A stretch of DNA of 23,194 nucleotides from ATZT02 sp964639395 (GTDB taxonomy: Bacteria > Actinomycetota > Actinomycetes > S36-B12 > UBA5976): positions 1 to 23,194 of the forward strand of contig CAZXCT010000013.1 of NCBI GenBank assembly GCA_964639395.1, in the 5' to 3' direction. Shown piece by piece: positions 1 to 8,519 of the stretch. The notes below the pieces were generated by a model. The model ran no database searches. It worked only from the letters and a program-made list of their open reading frames with translations, and was not told the DNA's origin. Position 1 is the first letter of the stretch; each line of letters begins with the position of its first letter. The position numbers were made by a program, and so were the translations under genes.

Positions 1-684
1 TTTACTCATTCCCCCAATATCAATCACAACTACATCCCCTGTTTTTATTATTATTTCATTTGGTTGATGATGGGGATTTGCCGAATTGGGTCCGCTGGCG
101 ACTATCACAAAATCAACTTGTTCATGCTCAATCAGAATCAGATCTGAGATTTCTTTTGCAATTTGGATCTCCGATTTTCCGTTGAATTTAAGCTTTCTCA
201 ATTCTAAATGAACCTTAGAAATACTTTGAGACACCTTTAAAAGCTCTGCTATTTCATAAGAGTCTTTAACAACTCTCAAAGGATTTATGATCTTACCTAG
301 ACCACCGAATGTCGAATTTTTAAATTGACTTTGGATACTTTCAACATGTAAATAAGACATCTGCTCATCCAATAAAACTTCTTTTGTTTCTTTATGTCTA
401 TTTTTAATTAGAGAATATGGGTTTTCAGTTTCATCCCATGCAATTACTTCTAAACCATTACCAAAATATTCTACTGCGGCGTTGTATTCTAACTTGGGTG
501 TAATTAAATAGTTTGCTTCTGAGCTTAGAACTAATGCGGTAATACGCTCCAATGCCAACGCTTGATATCCAGTTAAATACCATAAGTTCGCCCCAGGAGT
601 AATGATCGCCATTTTTTTTGATTCATTTAAATTATCTAATACGCGAGCTCGTCGTCGTGAAAATATTTCAACAGCTAGGCTCAT
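1..684 (-). CDS. M24 family metallopeptidase (Xaa-Pro dipeptidase/aminopeptidase type), 3'-truncated by the window
   Basis: The frame is open from an ATG at 682-684 to the window edge, giving the first 228 residues. The N-terminal part (about 1-125) looks like a creatinase N-terminal domain, with ITPGANLWYLTGY near residue 27. The catalytic pita-bread domain then begins. SGPNSANPHHQPNEIIIKTG and the following VVVIDIGG match the M24 family motif, where the first His acts in catalysis and the Asp of IDIGG is the first metal ligand. The remaining metal ligands lie outside the window. The family removes or cleaves N-terminal Xaa-Pro bonds in the cytoplasm. The gene diverges from the exonuclease gene across 40 bp, as I recall for pepE (Rv2089c) and Rv2090 in M. 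tuberculosis. Dipeptidase versus aminopeptidase cannot be decided from this fragment. Confidence 0.88.
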   Translation of the reverse strand, partial: MSLAVEIFSRRRARVLDNLNESKKMAIITPGANLWYLTGYQALALERITALVLSSEANYLITPKLEYNAAVEYFGNGLEVIAWDETENPYSLIKNRHKETKEVLLDEQMSYLHVESIQSQFKNSTFGGLGKIINPLRVVKDSYEIAELLKVSQSISKVHLELRKLKFNGKSEIQIAKEISDLILIEHEQVDFVIVASGPNSANPHHQPNEIIIKTGDVVVIDIGGMSK

Positions 685-724
685 ATTCAAAAGATTTTAG
701 CGTAGCGTAGATTAACCTCTAACT
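685..724. promoter_or_regulatory. divergent promoter region, near-leaderless transcripts likely on both sides
   Basis: These 40 bp are all that separates two divergent genes. On the minus strand TAAAAT (694-699) lies about 10 nt before the M24 ATG. On the plus strand TAGATT (708-713) lies 11 nt before the exonuclease ATG. Both fit the actinobacterial -10 pattern TANNNT. The predicted transcription starts fall only about 3-5 nt upstream of the start codons, and neither gene has a clear Shine-Dalgarno sequence. No convincing -35 is visible for either. The assignment is inference. Confidence 0.4.
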
Positions 725-1621
725 ATGTCTTACAAGATTCTGTTAGTTGACCTACCAAGTGTCTATTACAGAGCTTTTTACGCGCTACCTCAATCAATCA
801 CTGATCAGTCAGGAGCAGCCGCTAACGCGATTAAGGGGTCAATGTCTATTCTGGCAAAAGTAGCGCAAGAGCATTCAATTAGTGAAATGCTGGTTTGCTT
901 AGATGCAGACTGGAGACCAACTTGGCGCGTTGAGCTTATAGGTGAATATAAGTCCCAAAGAGTAGATCCTGAAAATAATGAGCACGAACTAACCCCAGAC
1001 AACCTGTCTGATCAGGTTGACGTACTACTTGCAGTATTAATCAAATTAGAAATCCCGCTATTTTTCAAATCTGGTTATGAAGCGGATGATGCGCTAGCAA
1101 CTTTAGCCAGTAGATCAAAAGATGCGCTAATCGTTACCGGAGATAGAGACCTATTTCAACTTATTGATCAAAAAAAGAACAATGCGGTTTACCTACTATC
1201 AGACAAAAATAATCCTATTTATGATCAGGTGAGATTCGAAAGCGATTTCAACTTTTCACCGAACAACTACCTTGATTACGCAGTGTTGCGAGGTGACCCA
1301 AGCGACGGATTGCCTGGGGTGAAGGGGGTAGGCAAAGTCGCGGCACAAAAATTTGTTAGTGCCTACGGAAATATAGAAAATATTTTAGATGTGATTAATT
1401 CGAAAGCTAGCAACGTGAGATCTAAGCAAGAAGCCACTATTCTTGCGGCGAAAGATTATCTATTTAAAGCGCTTAAAGTGAGTACCGCGGTAGCAGACCT
1501 ATCACTGGAGCAATTATCAGATCTTTCAGATTCTCGAAGTATTTCAGAACTTACTGATTATTATAAAATTGATAATCAAGTACAGCTTTTTACTCGTCAA
1601 TTTCAACAATCTCTTCGGTAG
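725..1621 (+). CDS. 5'-3' exonuclease, DNA polymerase I N-terminal-domain type
   Basis: The 298-residue protein resembles the free-standing 5' nuclease domain of DNA polymerase I (FEN/T5 exonuclease family), which cuts 5' flaps and RNA primers. Visible motifs are an early acidic residue in LLVDLPSVYYRAF, EADDALATLA (about 118) and VTGDRD (about 138), which supply metal-binding acids. RGDPSDGLPGVKGVGKVAA (about 190-208) is the helix-3-turn-helix DNA-binding element. No polymerase domain follows, so it is a separate nuclease rather than polA; M. tuberculosis Rv2090 is of this type. The start ATG has little Shine-Dalgarno. Its last 32 bp overlap the 3' end of the convergent helicase gene. Confidence 0.9.
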   Translation: MSYKILLVDLPSVYYRAFYALPQSITDQSGAAANAIKGSMSILAKVAQEHSISEMLVCLDADWRPTWRVELIGEYKSQRVDPENNEHELTPDNLSDQVDVLLAVLIKLEIPLFFKSGYEADDALATLASRSKDALIVTGDRDLFQLIDQKKNNAVYLLSDKNNPIYDQVRFESDFNFSPNNYLDYAVLRGDPSDGLPGVKGVGKVAAQKFVSAYGNIENILDVINSKASNVRSKQEATILAAKDYLFKALKVSTAVADLSLEQLSDLSDSRSISELTDYYKIDNQVQLFTRQFQQSLR

Positions 1622-3959
1622 GCATAATAAATTCTTGTGCTACTACTCCACGATTAATCAGGTTTAAGGCTGCCTTTGCCGTCTGAGAAATATTATGTTC
1701 GCTAATGGCGGCAAGTTGGCCGAGAAGATCAATATTTTGCTTCATACTTCGCACAAAGTCCCCTGCCGATAAATTAGACATTTTCATAACTTTTCGTAAA
1801 TCCGCTCCATTCGCCCACAAGAAAACTGGATGGGCAAAGCTAAAATCAGGCTCCAGCGTGAAATTTAATTCATATTTAAGCTCTGCTTGTGATATTTCAT
1901 GCGATATTGCGATCAACTCATCTGCTCGTTCATTAAGTAAATCATTTGGCAGCCAATACTCAATCTCTTGATCAATTCTCGATTCATAGGTGAGCCCTGA
2001 AATCAGCGACACTAATTCTGCTGGTTTTAAATCACTTAGCACTCCCCTGCTGAGTGCTTCACTAAGGATTAAATCTTGCTCAGAATGGATCTTAGTAAGC
2101 AGTATGCCTTTACTAGTAAGTGAATTATTATCTTGAGCGATGTCTAAGTATTCAAAATGATTAAGCACCGCTAATACATTTTTATACACTCGCTTAATTC
2201 CGGAGGTATCTCGAGAAATATCTCTCTTAACAGAAGCAATCTGACGTTCTAATTTGTTTGCCCGTTCCCCCCAGCGCAAATGCGCCTCGCGATCTTTACA
2301 ACTATGGCAAGGGTGAATGCTTATGGCGGATTTAATTACGTCCCAATTTGGCTGATTTCTTTTCTGAGCAACCGACAAAGATTTTACTAAGGCAAGATAT
2401 TCTTCTATATCCCCTTGATGACAGGTTGTATTTTCTAGATATTTGGCTAGAACCTCAGACTCTTTCTCAACCTGCGCCACCCATTTTTTTACTTTCTTTT
2501 TTGCTTGATATTGTGCTAAAGATTTTTCTAGAAGTTTTTCAGTCTGTTCAATAGATCGTTTTTCTAGCAGTCCACAAACCATGTTGTAACGCGGCAAGAA
2601 ACTAGATTCAAGATAAAAAGCACGATTTGTAGCGAGGTTACTCAAATAACGAGGATCGGTTGCACGCGAAAAGCAAATTACTGAGGCGCCCCGAGTGTCT
2701 ATTCCCCGCCTGCCGGCCCTACCTGTTATTTGGGTGTATTCACCTGCACTTAATAATTCGTGCGTCTCACCGTTCCATTTGTCTAATTTGTCTAAAACTA
2801 CGCTACGCGCCGGCATGTTTATCCCTAAAGCTAATGTGTCGGTTGCGAAAACCAGTTTTAGAAGTCCCTCTTGAAAAAGTTTCTCAGTAGTTTCTTTAAT
2901 TACAGGTAACAATCCTGCGTGATGAGATGAAAAACCTCTTTTGACAGCCGCCTGCCATCGATCTACCCCAAGTAGATTCCAGTCTTCACCCTCTAGCGCT
3001 AAAAGCACATTGTCAATAAACTTTTCAGTTTTTTCTACTTCCACATCAGAAAGCAAATTAATTTTGCTGGTAAGGAGGTTCTCTACTGCAACATCGCATT
3101 GACGGCGTGAAAAAATAAAATATATCGATGGCAATAGGTTTGCTTTTTGTAAATGACGAATTACCGCATCTTGACTTGGAACAACTGAAGTATGTGAGGG
3201 TTTTTTGAACTTACTTGAACGTCGCATTTGTGCTGCTTGATGAATTCTTACTAAATTTTTGTTAATTTCTTGAGAATCTTTTTTTTCAAAAAGTGTCATT
3301 ATTTCGTTTTTTGTTACCACATACTGCTCCAGTGGCACCGGACGTTTTAATTCGACAACTACCTCGGTTAACCCACGGATAGCCGTCAACCATTCCCCTA
3401 CCTCGTTTGCATTGCTAACTGTGGCACTTAAAGCAACAATCACAACTTCTTTTGGCAACAGAATTAAAACTTCTTCCCAGACAACTCCTCTATTTCGATC
3501 TGCTAAATAGTGCACTTCGTCCATCACCACTAGCCCAATGTCAGAGGTTTTATCAAAATCTTCATAAATCATGTTTCGAAGTACTTCAGTAGTCATAACT
3601 ACGATAGGAGCATCTTTATTTATTGCATTATCTCCGGTTAAAAGCCCTACGCGTTCAGATCCATACCGATCAATTAATTCACGATATTTTTGATTTGATA
3701 AGGCCTTTATCGGTGTTGTATATATCGATCGCAAACCTCTTTTGCTAGTTGCAAAAATTCCAAAATCAGCTACTACGGTTTTACCAGATCCGGTAGGGGC
3801 AGAAACCAAAACATTTTTATCCGATTCAATGGCTTTGAATGCGGTTAATTGAAAATCATCTAATTCAAAGCTAATTGTTGCTTCGTATTCACGCACTAGT
3901 TCAGAAACATTAATTTGTCTATCTTTGAATTTCGAAAATTTTTCTGATGGACTACTCAT
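1590..3959 (-). CDS. helY: Ski2/Mtr4-like DExH-box helicase (HelY family)
   Basis: This 789-residue superfamily 2 helicase probably unwinds RNA, by analogy with Ski2/Mtr4. Walker A APTGSGKT is at 54-61, DEVH at 147-150 and the SAT motif in VALSATVSN near 176. Motif VI is QITGRAGRRG near 415, and a DSHCT-like helical region forms the C-terminus. A Cys pair in HPCHSCKDREAHLRW (around residue 550) is typical of actinobacterial HelY proteins. At 789 residues it is shorter than mycobacterial HelY (about 900 by memory). The ATG at 3957-3959 overlaps the lipid-kinase stop by 8 bp, so the two are translationally coupled. It ends the proteasome-region gene run, as helY (Rv2092c) does near the paf genes in mycobacteria. 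Its substrate here is unknown. Confidence 0.88.
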   Translation of the reverse strand: MSSPSEKFSKFKDRQINVSELVREYEATISFELDDFQLTAFKAIESDKNVLVSAPTGSGKTVVADFGIFATSKRGLRSIYTTPIKALSNQKYRELIDRYGSERVGLLTGDNAINKDAPIVVMTTEVLRNMIYEDFDKTSDIGLVVMDEVHYLADRNRGVVWEEVLILLPKEVVIVALSATVSNANEVGEWLTAIRGLTEVVVELKRPVPLEQYVVTKNEIMTLFEKKDSQEINKNLVRIHQAAQMRRSSKFKKPSHTSVVPSQDAVIRHLQKANLLPSIYFIFSRRQCDVAVENLLTSKINLLSDVEVEKTEKFIDNVLLALEGEDWNLLGVDRWQAAVKRGFSSHHAGLLPVIKETTEKLFQEGLLKLVFATDTLALGINMPARSVVLDKLDKWNGETHELLSAGEYTQITGRAGRRGIDTRGASVICFSRATDPRYLSNLATNRAFYLESSFLPRYNMVCGLLEKRSIEQTEKLLEKSLAQYQAKKKVKKWVAQVEKESEVLAKYLENTTCHQGDIEEYLALVKSLSVAQKRNQPNWDVIKSAISIHPCHSCKDREAHLRWGERANKLERQIASVKRDISRDTSGIKRVYKNVLAVLNHFEYLDIAQDNNSLTSKGILLTKIHSEQDLILSEALSRGVLSDLKPAELVSLISGLTYESRIDQEIEYWLPNDLLNERADELIAISHEISQAELKYELNFTLEPDFSFAHPVFLWANGADLRKVMKMSNLSAGDFVRSMKQNIDLLGQLAAISEHNISQTAKAALNLINRGVVAQEFIMPTEEIVEIDE

Positions 3960-4836
3960 TTACCACGACAACATTAATAGGGTGTTTGGCTTTGCTTATC
4001 TTCAGTGGAAGTGCTCCTAATTTTTGTCCATCGCCCCAAATCTCAACGTCTGAGTCGACTTTGTCTAACTCCAAAACAGAAACCGGAGTTATCTGAATTT
4101 TTCTCGATAAGGTGTGTAGCCCCAGTAGCAACAGAATAAATAAAACAATTAATCTGATTCGACTCAAACTCTTCACATAGATTAACTCTAGTCTATTATC
4201 GAACGGGCTAGATTTCGGTGAAATCTTAATCCCACCACCGTAAATAGCAGTGTTCGCAACTGAACACACACTAATCTCGCCACTAAATGAGTGCTCAGCC
4301 GATGATGATTTAATACGAATGCTTTTGTGCAAAATTATTTCAATTATCGTCGCTAAAACATATCTTTGCTTGGCTATAAACCGAGGCATACGTGACGCTC
4401 TTGCACTTACCAAAGCGTCTGTTCCAGCGCATGCCACAGTCAAGCAATAACTAGTTATCTCACCTTGCAATTGAATCAAATCCATTTGCTTAGTTTTTGT
4501 ATTTTTCAAAATTGATTTTAATCCAGCAGGTTTAATATTGTGTTTGCATGCTTTTGATATGTCGTTTCCAGATCCAAATGGTAAAAATAAAAATGGAACC
4601 ATTGAAGGATAGATTAAATTTACAATTCCGTTTATGGTTCCGTCCCCTCCAAGAATAATAATCAACTGATATTTCTTTTGAAGAGTTTTTTTGTGAACAA
4701 TTAAATCATTTGGTGTTTTGATTTTGTAATAATCAACCACTGCATCATTATCGAGATTTTGCCTGATCTGCGAAAATCGTTTACTTTTAAACTTTCTTCC
4801 AGATTGAATATTATAAATTAGCGCTACATTTATCAT
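3952..4836 (-). CDS. diacylglycerol kinase-like lipid kinase (DAGK catalytic domain)
   Basis: The 294-residue protein has the DAGK/YegS architecture. GGDGTING, after the strand LIIIL, is the nucleotide-binding loop (about residues 57-65). LPFGSGNDISKA corresponds to the family's P-x-GTxNDxA element. AGTDALV, the acidic FDNRLELIY and WGDGQKLG near the C-terminus match later conserved segments. Members phosphorylate diacylglycerol or related lipids at the membrane using ATP. A hydrophobic run (LIVLFILLLLGLHTL, about residue 230) could touch the membrane. The ATG overlaps the pafC stop by 4 bp (ATGA), and its 3' end overlaps helY by 8 bp. It occupies the position of tatA/tatC in the mycobacterial order. 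The exact lipid substrate cannot be told. Confidence 0.85.
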   Translation of the reverse strand: MINVALIYNIQSGRKFKSKRFSQIRQNLDNDAVVDYYKIKTPNDLIVHKKTLQKKYQLIIILGGDGTINGIVNLIYPSMVPFLFLPFGSGNDISKACKHNIKPAGLKSILKNTKTKQMDLIQLQGEITSYCLTVACAGTDALVSARASRMPRFIAKQRYVLATIIEIILHKSIRIKSSSAEHSFSGEISVCSVANTAIYGGGIKISPKSSPFDNRLELIYVKSLSRIRLIVLFILLLLGLHTLSRKIQITPVSVLELDKVDSDVEIWGDGQKLGALPLKISKAKHPINVVVVNE

Positions 4837-5717
4837 TGTTTTGAAAGTCGATTTATACTTGAGTCAAGTACAGAGACTAAACTCTGTTTTTCATTAGGTG
4901 CTAAATCAATCTCTTTTATTTTAAAAGCACTTGTTGCTAAAAATCTCAATAACCAACTTCTCGAGTGGATCGGTATCTGAATGTCTATATCGCCACTTAC
5001 TTCTGTCGTAAAACGTATACCAAACTGCTGAAGTATCCATTTTGCTGAAGAATCTAACTTTAGAGAGATAGCAAATTTGGGTGGATCCGATTCTTCTGTG
5101 ATCTCTCGTTGCACGAATTTACGATCAATTATTTTAGTAGATAAAATTCTATCTACTCTAAAAGTGCGATAACTACTGCTCAAAAGACACCACGCCTTAA
5201 GTTTCAGTATTGCGCCGTCTACTTGAATTAATAATGGTTCAACTTCACGTGTACTTATAGAATTATCAGAAAACTTGAGATATTGGATTTGTAGTATTGA
5301 ATTATTTGCAATTGCGCTATTTAGATCATTATTAACGCTATCTCGCAATGAATCATCTTTAATCAATCGCTCAAGCTTGCCGATAGCCGTGAGGGTGGCC
5401 GAATTCGAGATTTCTAAATCTTGCAAGGTGCGTAACCCCATTAACAGAGAGATAATCTCGATTTCATTCAGCGTGAGAGGACGCGCTAACCCTTGATTGT
5501 CAATTACTTTGACGTGTTCTTTTGAATATTGGATATCTACCAGTCCACCACCGGCTTGGTCGGGTCCGACGAAAGTCAAAAGTGCTAAATCTGTTAACAC
5601 GTCTTTGTCGCTAATCCCAAAGATGCGCGATATTTCATGAACACTAACTTTTTTTTGTTGAGTAAGCCACGGCAGCATTGTTAGCAGTCGCGCTAATCTA
5701 AGCGATTTTTGGTTCAT
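4833..5717 (-). CDS. pafC: PafC, WYL-domain transcription activator subunit
   Basis: The 294-residue protein has an N-terminal winged-helix-like region (about 1-65; KSLRLARLLTMLPWLTQQ then VSVHEISRIFGISDKDV). A WYL domain follows (about 135-195; RTFRVDRI closes it), and a WCX-type tail extends to the end. In mycobacteria PafB and PafC form a heterodimer that activates the LexA/RecA-independent DNA damage response. Some actinobacteria use a fused PafBC. Here they are separate adjacent genes with a 4-bp ATGA overlap (5714-5717), which suggests coupled 1:1 synthesis. pafC rather than pafB is supported by order and by the GPDQAGGGLVDIQ segment after the HTH. DNA targets were not identified in the window. 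Confidence 0.9.
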   Translation of the reverse strand: MNQKSLRLARLLTMLPWLTQQKKVSVHEISRIFGISDKDVLTDLALLTFVGPDQAGGGLVDIQYSKEHVKVIDNQGLARPLTLNEIEIISLLMGLRTLQDLEISNSATLTAIGKLERLIKDDSLRDSVNNDLNSAIANNSILQIQYLKFSDNSISTREVEPLLIQVDGAILKLKAWCLLSSSYRTFRVDRILSTKIIDRKFVQREITEESDPPKFAISLKLDSSAKWILQQFGIRFTTEVSGDIDIQIPIHSRSWLLRFLATSAFKIKEIDLAPNEKQSLVSVLDSSINRLSKQ

Positions 5718-6652
5718 ATTAATTTTTCTTTCAACGCCTGAAGCTGAGCTATCACTAAACTTGATAATGAATCCGGTTTTATCGACTTTATATCAGAGGC
5801 GAATGGTGCCAGAAATACTGAAAAGCTCTCTTCATTAAAAAAATCTATTTCGATTGTCCCGTTTTTCTCTCGCCCACCAAGTGAGTGCCGCAAAGATTCG
5901 GCATTTACTAAAGGGGTAATTACCGCAGTATTAGAGACACTTTCAACTGGTTGAGCCGCATTTTGACGCTTAATTAATTGTGTTTCGGTATCGCTAGGCG
6001 CTTGGGTTGATACCTCACCGCTAATTCTTGAAATATTAAAAATTTTGTTTGTATCGTCTTTAAAGTCATAAGCATAAAGATGCACAAATGGCCCAGCAGT
6101 TGTTAAATTAGTTGGATAAACTCTTCTATTAATAGGGGCTGCATCATGCGGTTTAGTGTAATTAAATTCGATGATCAATCCATGTGTCACGGCCTCAGTA
6201 ATTTGTATATAGATATGATCTGCTAAAAGCTCGCTAATTTCAAAATCTTGATTTTTTATATCTATTAGTTTTCCAAATTGAGTGGCAGTTTTAACTAATC
6301 CCAACCTAGCCCCACTAGAAAGTAGAGAATCCTTCCAAACCAGCGCCGCTCTGGTTAATTCGTTGATTTCATCAGAATCAAATAGTGTCTCTTTTACGCC
6401 AAAGTCTTTAATGCTGACTATGTACCCAAATTCATCATCAAAGAGGCTACTTAACTTTCTTGTCTCTATCGGTACGCCGATTTCTCTTAAATCTTCTTTA
6501 TCGCGCTCGAACATTCGTTCAAATGCTTCTGCGCTCGCTTGTTCTCTGTAATCTTCAATTTTTAATCGCAAAGCATCTCGCGTTAAAGGACGCGAAGTAT
6601 TAAGAAGTATAAAAAGTAAATCAAGTTGTCGCTCGGTTTTACGCGAAGACAT
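5714..6652 (-). CDS. pafB: PafB, WYL-domain transcription activator subunit
   Basis: The 312-residue protein starts with SSRKTERQLDLLFILLNTSR, the typical PafB helix-turn-helix opening. The text FERDKEDLREIGVPIETR completes the winged-helix region. The WYL domain spans about 150-215, with IIEFNYTKP at its start and NKIFNISRISG at its end, and a WCX-like C-terminus follows. It partners PafC in the DNA-damage activator complex. The ATG at 6650-6652 lies 2 bp after the FKBP stop, and the 3' end overlaps pafC by 4 bp. Cotranscription with the proteasome genes is likely; direct control of pupylation by PafBC is not implied by this. Confidence 0.9.
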   Translation of the reverse strand: MSSRKTERQLDLLFILLNTSRPLTRDALRLKIEDYREQASAEAFERMFERDKEDLREIGVPIETRKLSSLFDDEFGYIVSIKDFGVKETLFDSDEINELTRAALVWKDSLLSSGARLGLVKTATQFGKLIDIKNQDFEISELLADHIYIQITEAVTHGLIIEFNYTKPHDAAPINRRVYPTNLTTAGPFVHLYAYDFKDDTNKIFNISRISGEVSTQAPSDTETQLIKRQNAAQPVESVSNTAVITPLVNAESLRHSLGGREKNGTIEIDFFNEESFSVFLAPFASDIKSIKPDSLSSLVIAQLQALKEKLI

Positions 6653-6654
6653 TC

Positions 6655-7158
6655 TTATTGGTTGACGGCTTGAAGATCTACTACAAAAATAAGAGTTTCA
6701 TTGGGTCCGATCCCGGCTTGTGGTATCCCATTGGCGCCATATGCTAATTCGCCCGGAATCACCAGAAGTCTTCTTCCGCCAACTTTCATTCCTACTACGC
6801 CTTCACTCCAACCAGCTATTACTTCATTTAGCCCGAAAGAAATACTTTCGCCGCGATCCCATGAAGAATCAAATTCGTCACCAGAATTTAAGCCCACCCC
6901 TACATAATGCACCGTAACTCGTGCACCCGCGGTAGCGATTTCGCCGTCACCTTGAATTAAATCTTCAGAATATAACTCAAGTGCACTCTCAGCAGATTCA
7001 TTAACAGTAATTACTGGTTTTTCACCTGCGATACTTACTACCTCTACCCCTTGATAGTTCTGCAAATTAACCGCTCCTTGATTCGGTGGTACATCATTTT
7101 TGACCGCGCAGCCAGTCAATAGCAACGCCAAGATAAAAAGAACAAATTTAACTCTCAC
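6655..7158 (-). CDS. FKBP-type peptidyl-prolyl cis-trans isomerase, lipoprotein
   Basis: The 167-residue protein has an N-terminal signal, FVLFILALLLTG, followed by Cys17 (lipobox LLTGC). It should therefore be lipidated and anchored to the outer face of the membrane. Residues about 60-165 form one FKBP domain. The active-site aromatic and acidic positions are present in VTVHYVG, DEFDSSW, SFGLNEVIAGW and GELAYG. The family speeds cis-trans isomerisation of X-Pro bonds. The start is GTG, overlapping the pafA TGA by 4 bp. FKBP genes sit beside pafA in many actinobacterial proteasome loci, but an exported isomerase has no known role in pupylation. Linkage may simply reflect operon conservation. 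Confidence 0.92.
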   Translation of the reverse strand: MRVKFVLFILALLLTGCAVKNDVPPNQGAVNLQNYQGVEVVSIAGEKPVITVNESAESALELYSEDLIQGDGEIATAGARVTVHYVGVGLNSGDEFDSSWDRGESISFGLNEVIAGWSEGVVGMKVGGRRLLVIPGELAYGANGIPQAGIGPNETLIFVVDLQAVNQ

Positions 7159-8519
7159 ATACTCTCCAATAATCTTTCAACCCGTTCGTCAACACTCTTG
7201 AATGGATCCTTACATAATACAGTTCTTTGAGTTTGATCATTCAGTTTCAAGTGAACCCAATCTACCGTAAAATCACGTCTTTTCTCTTGCGCCTTGGCAA
7301 TAAAATCGCCCCGCAGTTTTGCCCTAGTGGTCTGTGGCGGTGATATTTTAGCTATTTCAACCTCTTCATCAGAGCTAACTCTGATCGCCTGATTTCTTTT
7401 CTCAAGCAAATAAAAAAGGCCTCTACTTCTATCTATATCGTGGTATGACAAATCGATCATTGCTAATTTCGGATCTGAGTAAGAAAGCTGATGCTTATTT
7501 TGATAGCGAGAAAGTAGTTTTGATTTAATGGCGTAATCAATCTCAGTATCGATTAAACTCCAGTCCCCACTCTCTCCCGCTTTTAGCGTGCGCTCCCATA
7601 AATCTAGTGAATTTCGATATATCGGGTCGCGAGTCAATTCGATTCTATTTGCATAAGCAGCAGCTTTTTCAAAATACTCTCGCTGCATCGTGAGAGCAGT
7701 AATTTCACGTCCGTTTGCAAGTTTAATTGTCTTTTTCATTTCAATATCAATCGAGATGTCTCTAATTGCTCTAATCGGATTATCTATTGTGAAGTCTCTA
7801 AATACCTCGCCGTCTTCTAGCATGCGCAAAATTAAATCAGTAATAACAACTTTTAATTGAGTAGTAACTTCTGACATGTTTGAGTCACCCACAATCACGT
7901 GCAACCTTCGATAAAGCTCGGCATCAGCGTGCGGCTCATCTCTGGTGTTAATTATTGGACGCGACCGAGTAGTCGCACTCGAAACACCCTCCCAAATATG
8001 ATCAGCTCTTTGACTTAAACTAAAAAATGCCCCACGTGGTGACTGAACGATTTTACCGGCCCCAGTGATTATCTGGCGAGTAATTAAAAATGGAACTAAT
8101 GTTTCTAAAATGTTATTGAAGTCTTTTTTTCGTTCGATCAAGTAATTCTCATGACAGCCGTAACTATTACCGGCTGAGTCAGTATTATTTTTAAAAATAT
8201 GAATTGTTCCGACTATTCCTTCATCTTTCATGCGCTTCTGGGCCTCAAAAACCAAGCTTTCAATAATACGTTCACCCGCGCGATCTTGAATCACTAAAGT
8301 TTTTAAGTCATCACATTCTGCTGTGGCGTACTCCGGGTGCGAACCTACGTCCAGATAGAGCCTCGCCCCATTTGTCAGAAAAATATTGCTTGATCTACCC
8401 CAGGCAACAACTCGGCGAAACAAATATCTCGCTACTTCATCTGGGGAGAGTCTTCTTACACCTTCTGAAACACAAGTTATTCCAAATTCGGTTTCGAGGC
8501 CAAATATTCTTTTTTGCAT
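7155..8519 (-). CDS. pafA: PafA, Pup-protein ligase
   Basis: PafA activates the C-terminal glutamate gamma-carboxylate of Pup with ATP and joins it to a substrate lysine. The 454-residue protein opens with QKRIFGLETEFGITC, the nucleotide/Mg-binding strand of this glutamine-synthetase-like fold. The catalytic aspartate is Asp57 in LYLDVGSHPEYATAE (Asp64 in M. tuberculosis). NNTDSAGNSYGCHENYLI and RPIINTRDEPHAD are further family motifs. The first corresponds to the Dop segment NNTDNKGVSYGTHENY, so the two are clear paralogues. It lacks the long insertion after residue 40 seen in Dop. The ATG overlaps the prcA stop by 1 bp (TAATG), and the stop overlaps the FKBP GTG. Confidence 0.97.
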   Translation of the reverse strand: MQKRIFGLETEFGITCVSEGVRRLSPDEVARYLFRRVVAWGRSSNIFLTNGARLYLDVGSHPEYATAECDDLKTLVIQDRAGERIIESLVFEAQKRMKDEGIVGTIHIFKNNTDSAGNSYGCHENYLIERKKDFNNILETLVPFLITRQIITGAGKIVQSPRGAFFSLSQRADHIWEGVSSATTRSRPIINTRDEPHADAELYRRLHVIVGDSNMSEVTTQLKVVITDLILRMLEDGEVFRDFTIDNPIRAIRDISIDIEMKKTIKLANGREITALTMQREYFEKAAAYANRIELTRDPIYRNSLDLWERTLKAGESGDWSLIDTEIDYAIKSKLLSRYQNKHQLSYSDPKLAMIDLSYHDIDRSRGLFYLLEKRNQAIRVSSDEEVEIAKISPPQTTRAKLRGDFIAKAQEKRRDFTVDWVHLKLNDQTQRTVLCKDPFKSVDERVERLLESM

